This document shows positions 23,650-31,693 of a stretch of DNA of 44,759 nt, in pieces. Position 1 is the first letter of the stretch. Every line of letters begins with the position of its first letter. The stretch comes from Pseudomonadales bacterium (GTDB taxonomy: Bacteria > Pseudomonadota > Gammaproteobacteria > Pseudomonadales > Azotimanducaceae): the NCBI GenBank assembly GCA_022827245.1, contig JAJDTI010000108.1:1-44759 (forward strand), read 5' to 3'. Made by a program: the position numbers and the translations under genes. The notes beneath the pieces are model-generated. The model worked only from the letters and a program-made list of their open reading frames with translations, made no database searches and was not told the DNA's origin.

Positions 23650-24687
23650 ATGTTCCGCGGCGCCCGGAAACGATCCGCCGTCGTATGGATGGCGGGGGCA
23701 GCGGGTTTGGTCCTGGCCGTGGCCGGCGTGGGCGCCGGTGCGTGGATGGGGGCCATCCTGGCCTGGGCGGACCGGCCGGGGGCGCTGGCGGAGCCCGCGG
23801 TCCTCGTCGTGGCGCCGGGGCGTCCCCTCGAGGGCGTCGCGCGAGACCTCGAAGCGCATGGCGTGATCGACGACGGCCTCCGTTTCCGCTGGTTCGCGCG
23901 GCTCCGCGATGCCGCTGGCGCCATCCGGGCGGGGGAGTACCGCTTCGCCCCGGCGGCCAGTCCGGCGCAGGTCCTCGAACGCATGGTGACGGGGGAGGTC
24001 GTCGTGCACCGGCTGCTGATCCTCGAGGGCTCCACCGTGCGGGACCTCCTGAATCTCCTCGCTCACGCACCCGGCCTCGCGCGGCGCCTCGCCGGGGCGG
24101 CCCCGGCGGATCTTTTCGCCCGCCTGGGCCTCGGCGGGGGCCACTCGGAGGGGTGGTTCTTCCCGGACACCTACCACTACGAGCACGGGGATTCCGACGC
24201 CGACCTGCTGCTGCGCGCACATCGCAGGATGCGCGCGGTACTGGCGGAAGCGTGGACGGGGCGCGAGGCGGATCTGCCCTACGAGGACGAACGTGACGCG
24301 CTGATCGTCGCGTCCATTATCGAAAAGGAAACGGGACTGCCCGAGCATCGGGCGCGTATCGGCGGCGTCCTCGTCCGCCGGCTGATGCTGGGCATGCCGC
24401 TGCAGACGGACCCGACGGTGATCTACGGGCTCGGGGCCGCGTTCGACGGCGACCTCACCCGCGCGCACCTCGAACGGGACGGCCCGTACAACACGTACAC
24501 GCGGCGCGGTCTGCCACCGACCCCGATCGCGTTGCCCGGCCGCGCGGCAATCGAGGCGGCCCTGCACCCCGCTCCGGGCACGGCGCTGTACTTCGTCGCT
24601 CGGGGCGACGGCGCGACCTGGTTCTCGGACACCCTGCGTGAGCACAACGAGGCGGTGCGTCGATTCCAGTTGGGCGGGAAACCGTGA
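23650..24687 (+). CDS. mltG: Endolytic murein transglycosylase MltG (YceG-like)
   Basis: This 345-residue inner-membrane-anchored enzyme cleaves nascent glycan strands and helps set their length. A basic N-terminus and one membrane helix (about 12-36) are followed by the periplasmic LysM-like and YceG domains. The catalytic Glu225 lies in SIIEKETGLPEHR, followed by LQTDPTVIYGLG (about 257-268) and PYNTYTRRGLPPTPI, all conserved in the family. ATG 23650 was chosen over GTG 23614 because it places the signal anchor at the usual distance and follows the -10-like element. The stop overlaps tmk (ATGA?-type 4-nt overlap). Confidence 0.95.
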   Translation: MFRGARKRSAVVWMAGAAGLVLAVAGVGAGAWMGAILAWADRPGALAEPAVLVVAPGRPLEGVARDLEAHGVIDDGLRFRWFARLRDAAGAIRAGEYRFAPAASPAQVLERMVTGEVVVHRLLILEGSTVRDLLNLLAHAPGLARRLAGAAPADLFARLGLGGGHSEGWFFPDTYHYEHGDSDADLLLRAHRRMRAVLAEAWTGREADLPYEDERDALIVASIIEKETGLPEHRARIGGVLVRRLMLGMPLQTDPTVIYGLGAAFDGDLTRAHLERDGPYNTYTRRGLPPTPIALPGRAAIEAALHPAPGTALYFVARGDGATWFSDTLREHNEAVRRFQLGGKP

Positions 24688-25337
24688 AACGCGGCCGCTT
24701 CATCACGCTGGAAGGGCTCGACGGCGCCGGCAAGTCGACCAGCCTGGAGGCTGTCCAGGGGTTCCTCGCGAACCGCGGCGTGGACGTCCTCGTGACCCGC
24801 GAACCCGGTGGAACGCCTCTCGCGGAGAAGGTGCGCGGCTTGCTGCTGGACACCCAGGAGGAAACAGTCGATCCGATGGCCGAGACGCTGCTGCTCTTCG
24901 CCGCCCGGGCCCAGCATGTCGGCGCCGTGATCGAACCTGCGCTCGCCCGCGGGCAATGGGTCGTGAGCGACCGGTTCACCGACGCGACGCGCGCCTACCA
25001 GGGTGGCGGGCGGGGCGTGGACGGCCAGGCGATCGAGGCGCTCGCGTGTCTCGTGCATCCGGGACTCGAGCCCGACCTGACCTTCTACCTTGATGTGCCC
25101 GTGCACCAGGCGCGCCGCCGGATCGGTGGGGGAGACCTTTTCGAGGAACGGGAAGCGGCGCATCTCGATCGTTTCGAACGCGAGCGGGCGTCGTTTCACG
25201 AGCGCGTTCGCGCCGCCTACCGCGCCATCGCGCGGTCGGCCCCGCGCGTCCGCACGATCGACGCGAGCCTTCCGGAGGACGAGGTCGCGCGGCGGATCGT
25301 GTCCATGCTCGGGCCTTTCGTGGAGGAGTACCGATGA
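24684..25337 (+). CDS. tmk: Thymidylate kinase
   Basis: This 217-residue kinase phosphorylates dTMP to dTDP. The P-loop is EGLDGAGKST (10-19). The substrate segment TREPGGTPLAEKVR (about 38-51), the DRF motif in SDRFTDATRAYQGGGRG (about 92-108) and a LID region RRRIGGGDLFEER follow. It overlaps mltG and holB by 4 nt each, giving the conserved mltG-tmk-holB unit that links wall and DNA synthesis. Confidence 0.97.
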   Translation: MKRGRFITLEGLDGAGKSTSLEAVQGFLANRGVDVLVTREPGGTPLAEKVRGLLLDTQEETVDPMAETLLLFAARAQHVGAVIEPALARGQWVVSDRFTDATRAYQGGGRGVDGQAIEALACLVHPGLEPDLTFYLDVPVHQARRRIGGGDLFEEREAAHLDRFERERASFHERVRAAYRAIARSAPRVRTIDASLPEDEVARRIVSMLGPFVEEYR

Positions 25338-26200
25338 GCCTGCCGGGCTGGCTGGCCGAGCCTGCGTGGCGCCTGGACCGGATGGTCGAGGACGGTCGCA
25401 CGCCCCATGCCGTCCTCATCGACGGGCCGGGCGGTTGGGGGGAGAGCCTGCTTGCGAGCCATTTCGTGCTGCGGCTGCTGGGGGAAGGACACGGCGCCGA
25501 CGCCCGGACGCTGGCGCACCCGGACCTGCGCTGGGTCGAGCCCGAGGACGCGACGGTCAAGATCGACCAGGTGCGCGACCTGATCGGCTTCATGTTCCAG
25601 ACGGCGGTCCGCAGCGGGACCAAGGCGGCGGTGCTGGAACACGCGGACCGAATGACGATCAACGCCGCCAACGCCGTGCTCAAGACCCTGGAGGAGCCGC
25701 CTCCGGGCAGCCATCTCGTCCTGGTCACCAGTGCGCCCCAACGCCTTCCGGCGACGGTGCGCAGTCGCTGCCAGCGCGTGGCCGTGCACCCGGCGGGAAG
25801 GGAGGCCGCCGCGGCGTGGCTGCGGGAACGCGGACGGGACGCACCGGAGGTGGGCCCCCTGCTCGTCGAACTGGGCGGAGCGCCCTACCGGGTGCTGGAA
25901 GCGCTGGAGCAGGACGAGAAGCCGATCTGGGACGTCCTGGAGGCGGTGGCGGCGGGTCGCAAGGGGGCCCTGGACGCGGCGGCCGACTGGCGCGCCGTCG
26001 ACCTGCCGGAGCTGTGCGCGCGCTGGCTGCGTCACGTGCACGGCATGGCGCGGACGCGGCCCGATCCCCGGCCGCTGCTCGACTTCGCGGTCCGCCTCAC
26101 GGCCCTGCGGAGCGCCGCGCTCGCCAACAGCGGTCTCGCCCGGCAGGCGCAACTGGAGCGCGTGCTCCTGGACTGGCGCGAGGTATCGGCTCCCGCCTAG
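25334..26200 (+). CDS. holB: DNA polymerase III delta' subunit, zinc module missing
   Basis: This 288-residue subunit of the clamp loader has the delta'-type degenerate P-loop GPGGWGESLL (about 30-39), the sensor-like segment LEHADRMTINAANAVLKTLEEPP (split about 97-119, with the conserved AANALLKTLEEPP-like core) and the SRC motif in TVRSRCQRV near 142. The four-cysteine zinc module present between helix and strand in E. coli delta' is absent: the corresponding stretch reads LLGEGHGADARTLAHPDLRW and has no Cys. Overall length is shorter than E. coli HolB (334). Position between tmk and pilZ confirms the assignment. Confidence 0.93.
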   Translation: MSLPGWLAEPAWRLDRMVEDGRTPHAVLIDGPGGWGESLLASHFVLRLLGEGHGADARTLAHPDLRWVEPEDATVKIDQVRDLIGFMFQTAVRSGTKAAVLEHADRMTINAANAVLKTLEEPPPGSHLVLVTSAPQRLPATVRSRCQRVAVHPAGREAAAAWLRERGRDAPEVGPLLVELGGAPYRVLEALEQDEKPIWDVLEAVAAGRKGALDAAADWRAVDLPELCARWLRHVHGMARTRPDPRPLLDFAVRLTALRSAALANSGLARQAQLERVLLDWREVSAPA

Positions 26201-26280
26201 GCGAACCATGGCGGATGTCCGCTGGACGACCCGGCGCCGTCGGCGATCATGGACGGCGCCTGTTCTGGGGAGACCAGCGG

Positions 26281-26628
26281 ATGACGGACCAGGAGGAACG
26301 CGGCAGCCTGCTGTCGCTCACGGTCGCCGACGAGAGCGTGCTGTACGCCATGTACATGCCTTTCGTACGGCACGGCGGACTGTTCGTCCCGACGACCGAA
26401 CCGCACGACCTCGGCGACGAGGTGTTCCTCCTCCTCGGCCTGCCGGACGCGCCGGAGCGGATCCCGGTCGCCGGGCGGGTCGTCTGGGTGACGCCCGCGC
26501 ACGCCCGGAACGGCCGGCTGGCCGGGATCGGCGTGCAGCTCAGCGCGGACGACGACCTGGTCCGCTCGCGGATCGAGGAGTGCCTGGGCCCGCTCCTCGA
26601 GGCCGACAGACCCACCCACACGATGTAG
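26281..26628 (+). CDS. pilZ: PilZ-domain protein, type IV pilus PilZ-like
   Basis: This 115-residue single-domain PilZ protein resembles the PilZ needed for type IV pilus biogenesis, which lies after holB in Pseudomonas. The segments GGLFVPTTEPHDLGDEVFLLL and GRVVWVTP and the closing GIGVQLS are typical. The N-terminal RxxxR motif needed to bind cyclic di-GMP is not present, as in true pilus PilZ. The start at ATG 26281 follows GGGGAG with 8 nt spacing. The 80 nt between holB and pilZ hold no gene. This is the last gene of the conserved core order; tatD, which usually follows, is absent. Confidence 0.92.
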   Translation: MTDQEERGSLLSLTVADESVLYAMYMPFVRHGGLFVPTTEPHDLGDEVFLLLGLPDAPERIPVAGRVVWVTPAHARNGRLAGIGVQLSADDDLVRSRIEECLGPLLEADRPTHTM

Positions 26629-26665
26629 CGGGGCGGCCGAGCCCGGCAGGGGACACGGTGTGCCG

Positions 26666-28813
26666 TCAGGTCAGCCGGCGCGTGAAGAAGTCCAGGATCG
26701 TCCGATAGCGGTGCACGGCGACCTCCCGCTCCTGGAGGCTGTGCCTCGCGCCGGGATAGGTCATGAGTTCGAACGGCACGCCGCGTTCCTGCAACGCCGA
26801 CAGCAGCTTCGTCGTGTGCGTGAACAGGACGTTGTCGTCCGCCATGCCGTGCATGAGGAGGAGCGGGCCCGAAAGCCCGTCCAGGTGCGGAAACACGGAA
26901 CTCCGCAGGTAGCGTTCGGGATGCGCCGCGGGGTCGCCGAGATACCGTTCCGTGTAGTGCGTGTCGTAGAGGCGCCAGTCGGTGACCGGGGCGACGCTGA
27001 CGCCGGCGGCGAAGACGTCCGGGGCCCTGGCGAGACAGAGCAGGGCCATGTAGCCGCCGTAGCTGTGTCCGAAGACCCCTATCCGGTCGGCGTCGACCCA
27101 GTCGAGTCCGCGCAGGAACTCCACGCCCGTGAGCTGGTCGCGCACCTCCGGGTCGCCGAGGCGGCCGTGGACCGCGTCCTCGAAACGCTTCGCGCGCCCG
27201 GCGCCGCCCCGGTTGTCGAGCTCGAAGACGCCGAATCCGGTCTGGGCGAAGAGCTGCAGCGGCAGCGGGCCCCATTCGCGCCGTACGCGCTGCACGCCGG
27301 GGCCTCCGTAGACGTGGACGATCACCGGGTGGCGCTCGCCCGCCGTTGCTCCGAGCGGCGGCGTGAGGCGGTAGTGCAGGCGCTGCCCGTCCTCGGCCGT
27401 GATGCTGCCGAAGCGCGGCGGCACGTGGTGGTCGAGGAACGGATGATAGGGGTGGTCGCCGTCGACGCCGCCGTCGAGCACGGGATGGCCGGAGGGTTCG
27501 CTCCTCGCGAGGTCGAGCGCGTCGATGCGCACCGGCGTCGCGGGGTCCGTCCGGGTCACCACGCACAGTCCGGAGCGCCGCCCCATGAACGCGTCGTGCC
27601 AGCCGTCTCCTTCCGTGAGGGCCTCCGCCGGCCGGGCCGTGCGTCCGTCCAGGCTGACGCGGTAGACGTGCTGCGCGGTGGGGTCGCCGCGCCACCCGGT
27701 GACCACGGCCTCGCCGTCGTGCAGCCCGACGATCCGGGCGACGCGGTCGAGCCCGGTCGGCATGTGGACGAGTTCCCCGTCGAACCGGTACAGGTCGGCG
27801 CTTCCGCCGCGCTCGGAAGTCCAGAGGAAGGTGTCTCCGTCCCCGGTGAACACGAGGTTGTCGTGCAGGTTGACCCAGGTGTCGGCGCTCTCCTCGAACA
27901 GGGGCATGAGGCGTCCCTCGCCCGGCTCGTACCGGGTCGCCGCGAGGACGGTCTGGTCGCGGGTCTGCAGTTGCAGCAACAGGCTCCCGCCCGGCGCGAA
28001 GGCGACCCTCGCGAGATAGGCGTGGCCGTCGGCGTCCCACGGCACCCACTCGGAATCTCCGGGGACTCCGTCCTCGCCGATCCGTACGAGCGCCAGGCGT
28101 ACCTCCGCGTTGGTGCCACCGGCGTAGGGGTAGCGCTGCGCCACCGCCTCGATGCGGTCCGCCGCGATCTCCGGGCGGCGGGACTCCGCCACGGGCGCCG
28201 CGTCGACACGGGTGTACGCGAGCCACCGGTCATCGGGCGACCACCAGTGCCCCTCGAAGCGGTGCATCTCTTCCTGTGCGATGAACTCCGGCAGGCCGTT
28301 CGTGACGGATTCCCCGCCGTCGTCGGTCACGCGGTGTTCCGCGCCGGTCTGCAGGTCGTGGAGGTAGAGGTCTCCCGCACGGACGGCACTGACGTAACGC
28401 CCGGTGCGGGAGAGCGTGATACCAGTCTGGCGTGTCGCTGGCGGCGTCACCGGCGACATCGCGCCTGACCGGAGATCGTGGAGCACGGCCTGCCCGCCGA
28501 CCGCGAGGAGCACGCGGTGTCCGTCCGGGTGCCAGGAGTACGCGGTGATCCCGCCGGCGAATTGCCGGCGCCGCTCCCGCTCGGCGCGCTCCGCCGCGGT
28601 CGGCACACCCTCCTCGAAAGCAGCGGCGTTCACGCGTTCCTCGAGACGCCCCGAGGCCCGGTCCCAGCACCACAGGTCGAGGCGTTCGCGGTCCTCCCGG
28701 GCGGGGCGCAGGAAGGCGACCCGGGAACCGTCCGGGGCGACCTTCACCTGGGTCGGCGGCCGGCCGGCCAGGGGCGGGTCGCCGAACAGGCGCTGGACCG
28801 GGAGCCGCGTCAA
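26666..28813 (-). CDS. Dipeptidyl peptidase IV-like S9 serine peptidase
   Basis: This 715-residue prolyl-oligopeptidase-clan enzyme of subfamily S9B removes N-terminal dipeptides with Pro or Ala in position two. It has an N-terminal eight-bladed propeller (about 1-450) carrying the substrate-anchoring double Glu in AQEEMHRFEGHWWSPDD near 160, and a C-terminal alpha/beta hydrolase domain with nucleophile Ser584 in GHSYGGYM, Asp in HGMADDNVLF and His in YPGARHSL. No signal peptide is seen, so it is probably cytoplasmic. The start is TTG at 28813 overlapping the pepQ stop (TTGA). A longer upstream frame lies inside pepQ and is not real. It probably works with PepQ in Pro-peptide breakdown. Confidence 0.93.
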   Translation of the reverse strand: MTRLPVQRLFGDPPLAGRPPTQVKVAPDGSRVAFLRPAREDRERLDLWCWDRASGRLEERVNAAAFEEGVPTAAERAERERRRQFAGGITAYSWHPDGHRVLLAVGGQAVLHDLRSGAMSPVTPPATRQTGITLSRTGRYVSAVRAGDLYLHDLQTGAEHRVTDDGGESVTNGLPEFIAQEEMHRFEGHWWSPDDRWLAYTRVDAAPVAESRRPEIAADRIEAVAQRYPYAGGTNAEVRLALVRIGEDGVPGDSEWVPWDADGHAYLARVAFAPGGSLLLQLQTRDQTVLAATRYEPGEGRLMPLFEESADTWVNLHDNLVFTGDGDTFLWTSERGGSADLYRFDGELVHMPTGLDRVARIVGLHDGEAVVTGWRGDPTAQHVYRVSLDGRTARPAEALTEGDGWHDAFMGRRSGLCVVTRTDPATPVRIDALDLARSEPSGHPVLDGGVDGDHPYHPFLDHHVPPRFGSITAEDGQRLHYRLTPPLGATAGERHPVIVHVYGGPGVQRVRREWGPLPLQLFAQTGFGVFELDNRGGAGRAKRFEDAVHGRLGDPEVRDQLTGVEFLRGLDWVDADRIGVFGHSYGGYMALLCLARAPDVFAAGVSVAPVTDWRLYDTHYTERYLGDPAAHPERYLRSSVFPHLDGLSGPLLLMHGMADDNVLFTHTTKLLSALQERGVPFELMTYPGARHSLQEREVAVHRYRTILDFFTRRLT

Positions 28814-30168
28814 GCGCGCTGCTCGAGGCCCGCGAAGGCGTCGCGCGTCAGGTTCTCGACGCCGTCGGCGGTGACCGCGACGTTGTCCTCGATGCGAATG
28901 CCCCCGCAGGGTAAGAACTCGTCGACGCGGGGCCAGACGACGTCGGCCGCGGCGGGGTCCGCGCGCAGTCCGTCGAGGAGCAGGGGGATGAAGTAGATGC
29001 CCGGCTCCACCGTGAAGACGTGACCTGCCTCGACGGTGCGCGTCAGGCGCAGCGCCGGGTAGCGCTCGGGCGGCGGTGCGGGCGTCCCGCGCGCGTCGGC
29101 GAGGTGCCCGCCGACGTCGTGGGTCTGCAGGCCGACCAGGTGGCCGAGGCCGTGGGGGAAGAAGGCGTCCGTGATCCCCGACTCGAACGCGGCGTCCGGG
29201 CTGCACGAGACGAACCCGAACTCGTGCAGGAGACGGGCGACGGCACGGTGCATGCGCTCGTGCAGGCGTACGTAGGTGACGCCCGGCCGGACCTCGCCGA
29301 TCAGGGCGCGCTGCGCGGCATCCAGCGCGTCGACCAGGTCGGCGAAGGCGTCCCGCGAGGCGCTGTAGGTCCGGGTGATGTCGGAGGCGTAGCCCAGGTG
29401 CCTGCCGCCGGCGTCGATGAGGAAGCTCCTGCGCATGGCGGGCGGCGCGGCATCGTAGAGCTGGTAGTGCAGGACGCCGGCGTGGGCGTTCTGGGCGACG
29501 ATGCTGGGGTAGGGGAGTTCCGCCTCGTTCTGCCGGCTGGCGCGCAGGAACGCGAGGTGGATGTCGAGTTCGCTCGCCCCGTCGAACCAGGCGTCCCGCG
29601 CCGCCAGGTGCCCGCGGGCGCCCATGTCCGTGGCGCGCCGCATGGCGTCGAGCTCGAACTCGTCCTTGCGCGCGCGGGCATAGTGCAGCGCATCGACGAG
29701 GTCCCCCGGATTGACGGCGTCGAAGGGCGCGTTGTCGCCGGGCGCGCCGGCTTCGCCGACGAGCACCGTCCGCTCTCCGTCCACCAGTCGGCCGAAGACA
29801 GCCGCCGCGAGATCGTCCAGCTCGGCGTGGACCTCGACGTCGAACTCGGCCGCGGCCCACTCAGGAACCGCCGGCGGCAGGTACCAGTAGTCCGCCGGCT
29901 GGTAGAAGAAGAGGCGGGGCCTGTCGGGGGGACGGTACAGGAGGACGCTGTGTTCGGCTTGCGGCAGCGGCGCCCACTGGGCGAAGTTGGGGTTCGGGCG
30001 GAACGGTGGCGCGATGTCGTCCTGGAAGCGGTACGCGGCTGCGCCGGCCGGAATCACGGCGGCGTCGAACCCGGCGTTCCGCATGGCCTCGCGCCATGTC
30101 TCCGCGACGCTCGCCACGTGGCGGGCGTACCGTTCGCGGTCGAAGCCGGGGAGTTGGGGCTGGGGCAT
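28810..30168 (-). CDS. pepQ: Xaa-Pro dipeptidase (prolidase), M24 family
   Basis: This 452-residue metallopeptidase hydrolyses X-Pro dipeptides. Length matches PepQ (about 443). The pita-bread catalytic domain (about 180-452) carries the two-metal ligands: Asp in FLIDAGGRHLGYASDITRTY (two Asp), His in FFPHGLGHLVGLQTHDVGG, Glu in TVEPGIYF and Glu in GIRIEDN. The N-terminal region and the RPNPNFAQWAPLP segment match PepQ rather than PepP. It is the first gene of a two-gene operon with the DPP IV-like peptidase: one releases X-Pro dipeptides and the other splits them. A TAACAT hexamer lies 6 nt before the ATG, with no ribosome binding site. Confidence 0.94.
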   Translation of the reverse strand: MPQPQLPGFDRERYARHVASVAETWREAMRNAGFDAAVIPAGAAAYRFQDDIAPPFRPNPNFAQWAPLPQAEHSVLLYRPPDRPRLFFYQPADYWYLPPAVPEWAAAEFDVEVHAELDDLAAAVFGRLVDGERTVLVGEAGAPGDNAPFDAVNPGDLVDALHYARARKDEFELDAMRRATDMGARGHLAARDAWFDGASELDIHLAFLRASRQNEAELPYPSIVAQNAHAGVLHYQLYDAAPPAMRRSFLIDAGGRHLGYASDITRTYSASRDAFADLVDALDAAQRALIGEVRPGVTYVRLHERMHRAVARLLHEFGFVSCSPDAAFESGITDAFFPHGLGHLVGLQTHDVGGHLADARGTPAPPPERYPALRLTRTVEAGHVFTVEPGIYFIPLLLDGLRADPAAADVVWPRVDEFLPCGGIRIEDNVAVTADGVENLTRDAFAGLEQRA

Positions 30169-30174
30169 CCGGAT

Positions 30175-30180
30175 ATGTTA
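30175..30180 (-). promoter_or_regulatory. -10-like hexamer placed for a leaderless pepQ transcript
   Basis: On the minus strand TAACAT ends 6 nt before the pepQ ATG. This again fits transcription starting at the start codon. No good -35 and no Shine-Dalgarno sequence are visible. Confidence 0.35.
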
Positions 30181-30251
30181 CCCGGCTGGGGCCGCCGGCA
30201 GTCGCGGGGGAGCCGCGCGAGGCTCCGACGCGTCGCCGGCGGAGCGTTCTA

Positions 30252-30261
30252 TGGTATACAT
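30252..30261 (+). promoter_or_regulatory. TGGTATACAT element upstream of the molybdenum hydroxylase operon
   Basis: TGGTATACAT lies 33 nt before the ATG of the FAD subunit. It can be read as an extended -10 (TGG-TATACA), or as a degenerate form of the TGGTATACCA palindrome bound by some GntR-family regulators. A related TTGGTATAAC occurs at 38216-38225. No regulator gene is present nearby. Confidence 0.4.
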
Positions 30262-30293
30262 ACTCCGTTTTCACTGATGCCAAGGGAGGCGCA

Positions 30294-31172
30294 ATGGGGG
30301 CTTATGCCTATGCCCGGCCGACGAGCGTCGAGGAGGCGGTTTCCGTCCTCGCGTCGGCCGCCGAGGCGGGCCAGCGGACGCAGATGCTCGCGGGCGGAAC
30401 GGACGTGCTCGTGCAGATGCGGTCCGTGGACCGGGATCCGCGGACACTGGTCGATGTCAAGCACATCGCCGAAACGAACCGGGTCGAGATCGGCTCGGAC
30501 GAGGTGTTCGTCGGAGCGGCGGTCCCATCCGGCGTCCTGAACGAGAACGAAGAACTGAAGGCCATTTTCCCCGGCCTGATCGAATCCGCCGACCTGATCG
30601 GATCGACCCAGATCCAGGGCCGGGCGTCCATTGGCGGCAACCTCTGCAACTCTTCGCCCGCGGGCGACACCATCCCGGCGATCATCGCGGCCGGCGGCGT
30701 GTGCGTGATCGCCGGCCCGTCCGGCACGCGCGAGGTCGCGTGCGAGGACTTCCTGACGGGCGTGGGCACGAACGTGCTCGGGGACACCGAGTTCCTGCTG
30801 GGCATGCGCTTTCCGCGCCCGCCGGCGCGATCGGGGGACGCCTACCTGCGTTTCATCCCGCGCACCGAGATGGACATTGCCGTTGCCGGTGCGGGCGTCG
30901 CGCTGCACCTGGATGCGGACGGCAACTGCGTGCACGCGCGGGTGGCGATCGGGGCGGTGGCCCCGACGGCGCTCCTGGTGCCGGCGGCGGGGGAAGCCCT
31001 GGTCGGCACGCAGGTCGACGATGCGGCGCTCGCGGCGGCGGGGGCGGCGTGCTCCGCCGCGGCCTCGCCGATCACCGACAAGCGCGGCACCGTCGAGTAC
31101 AGGATCAAGGTCGTCGGCGTGCTGTGTCGCCGCGCGGGGGCCATTGCCCGTGACCGGGCACTCGGGAACTAA
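30294..31172 (+). CDS. Molybdenum hydroxylase, FAD-binding medium subunit
   Basis: This 292-residue FAD subunit (CoxM/XdhB type) of a xanthine-dehydrogenase-family enzyme passes electrons from the iron-sulfur subunit to an acceptor. FAD-binding motifs are LAGGTDVLVQM (about 30-40) and the STQIQGRASIGGNLCNSSP segment (about 104-122). The C-terminal domain ends in a CO_deh_flav_C-like fold. The ATG at 30294 has a strong AGGGAGG ribosome binding site. The order medium-small-large subunit is that of coxMSL operons, but the large subunit lacks the CO dehydrogenase active-site loop. Substrate unknown. Confidence 0.93.
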   Translation: MGAYAYARPTSVEEAVSVLASAAEAGQRTQMLAGGTDVLVQMRSVDRDPRTLVDVKHIAETNRVEIGSDEVFVGAAVPSGVLNENEELKAIFPGLIESADLIGSTQIQGRASIGGNLCNSSPAGDTIPAIIAAGGVCVIAGPSGTREVACEDFLTGVGTNVLGDTEFLLGMRFPRPPARSGDAYLRFIPRTEMDIAVAGAGVALHLDADGNCVHARVAIGAVAPTALLVPAAGEALVGTQVDDAALAAAGAACSAAASPITDKRGTVEYRIKVVGVLCRRAGAIARDRALGN

Positions 31173-31186
31173 GGAAGAAGCAACAG

Positions 31187-31666
31187 ATGGCCAAAGTACA
31201 CGTCACTACCAGCGTCAACGGCGAGGAACGCGAAGTCCTCTGCGAGCCGCACCAGTCGCTGCTCGATGTCCTGCGCGACGAACTCGGCATGACCGGCACC
31301 AAGGAAGGCTGCGCGACCGGCGACTGCGGCGCCTGCTCCGTACTGATCGACGGGCGCCTCGTCTGCTCCTGCCTGATGCTCGGCGTCGAGGCGGAAGGGG
31401 TGGACATCACGACCATCGAGGGCATCGCCAACGGCTCCGAACTGCATGTCCTGCAGCGCAAGTTCCTCGAGCACGCGGCGCTGCAGTGCGGAATCTGCAC
31501 CCCGGGGTTCATCGTGGCGGCGAAGGCGCTGCTCGACACGAACCCGGACCCGGACGAGACGACCATTCGGTACTGGCTCGCCGGCAACCTGTGCCGCTGC
31601 ACGGGTTACGACAAGATCGTTCGGGCGGTGCAGGACGCCGCCCAGGAACTGGCCTACGAGGCCTGA
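31187..31666 (+). CDS. Molybdenum hydroxylase, 2Fe-2S small subunit
   Basis: This 159-residue iron-sulfur subunit binds two [2Fe-2S] clusters. The plant-ferredoxin-type N-terminal site has Cys42, Cys47, Cys50 and Cys62 (EGCATGDCGAC). The C-terminal helical site has Cys101, Cys104, Cys136 and Cys138 (CGICTPGF and NLCRCTGY). It lies 14 nt after the FAD subunit and 27 nt before the molybdenum subunit, so it is one operon. It relays electrons from the molybdenum site to FAD in the cytoplasmic complex; no Tat signal is present. Confidence 0.96.
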   Translation: MAKVHVTTSVNGEEREVLCEPHQSLLDVLRDELGMTGTKEGCATGDCGACSVLIDGRLVCSCLMLGVEAEGVDITTIEGIANGSELHVLQRKFLEHAALQCGICTPGFIVAAKALLDTNPDPDETTIRYWLAGNLCRCTGYDKIVRAVQDAAQELAYEA

Positions 31667-31693
31667 TACGGAATCACGGGAGGAGATAAAGAA

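Noticed and set aside
28814..29860. Long N-terminal extension of the S9 peptidase into pepQ
   Set aside because: Out-of-frame shadow of pepQ; the peptidase family starts at the TTG overlapping the pepQ stop.
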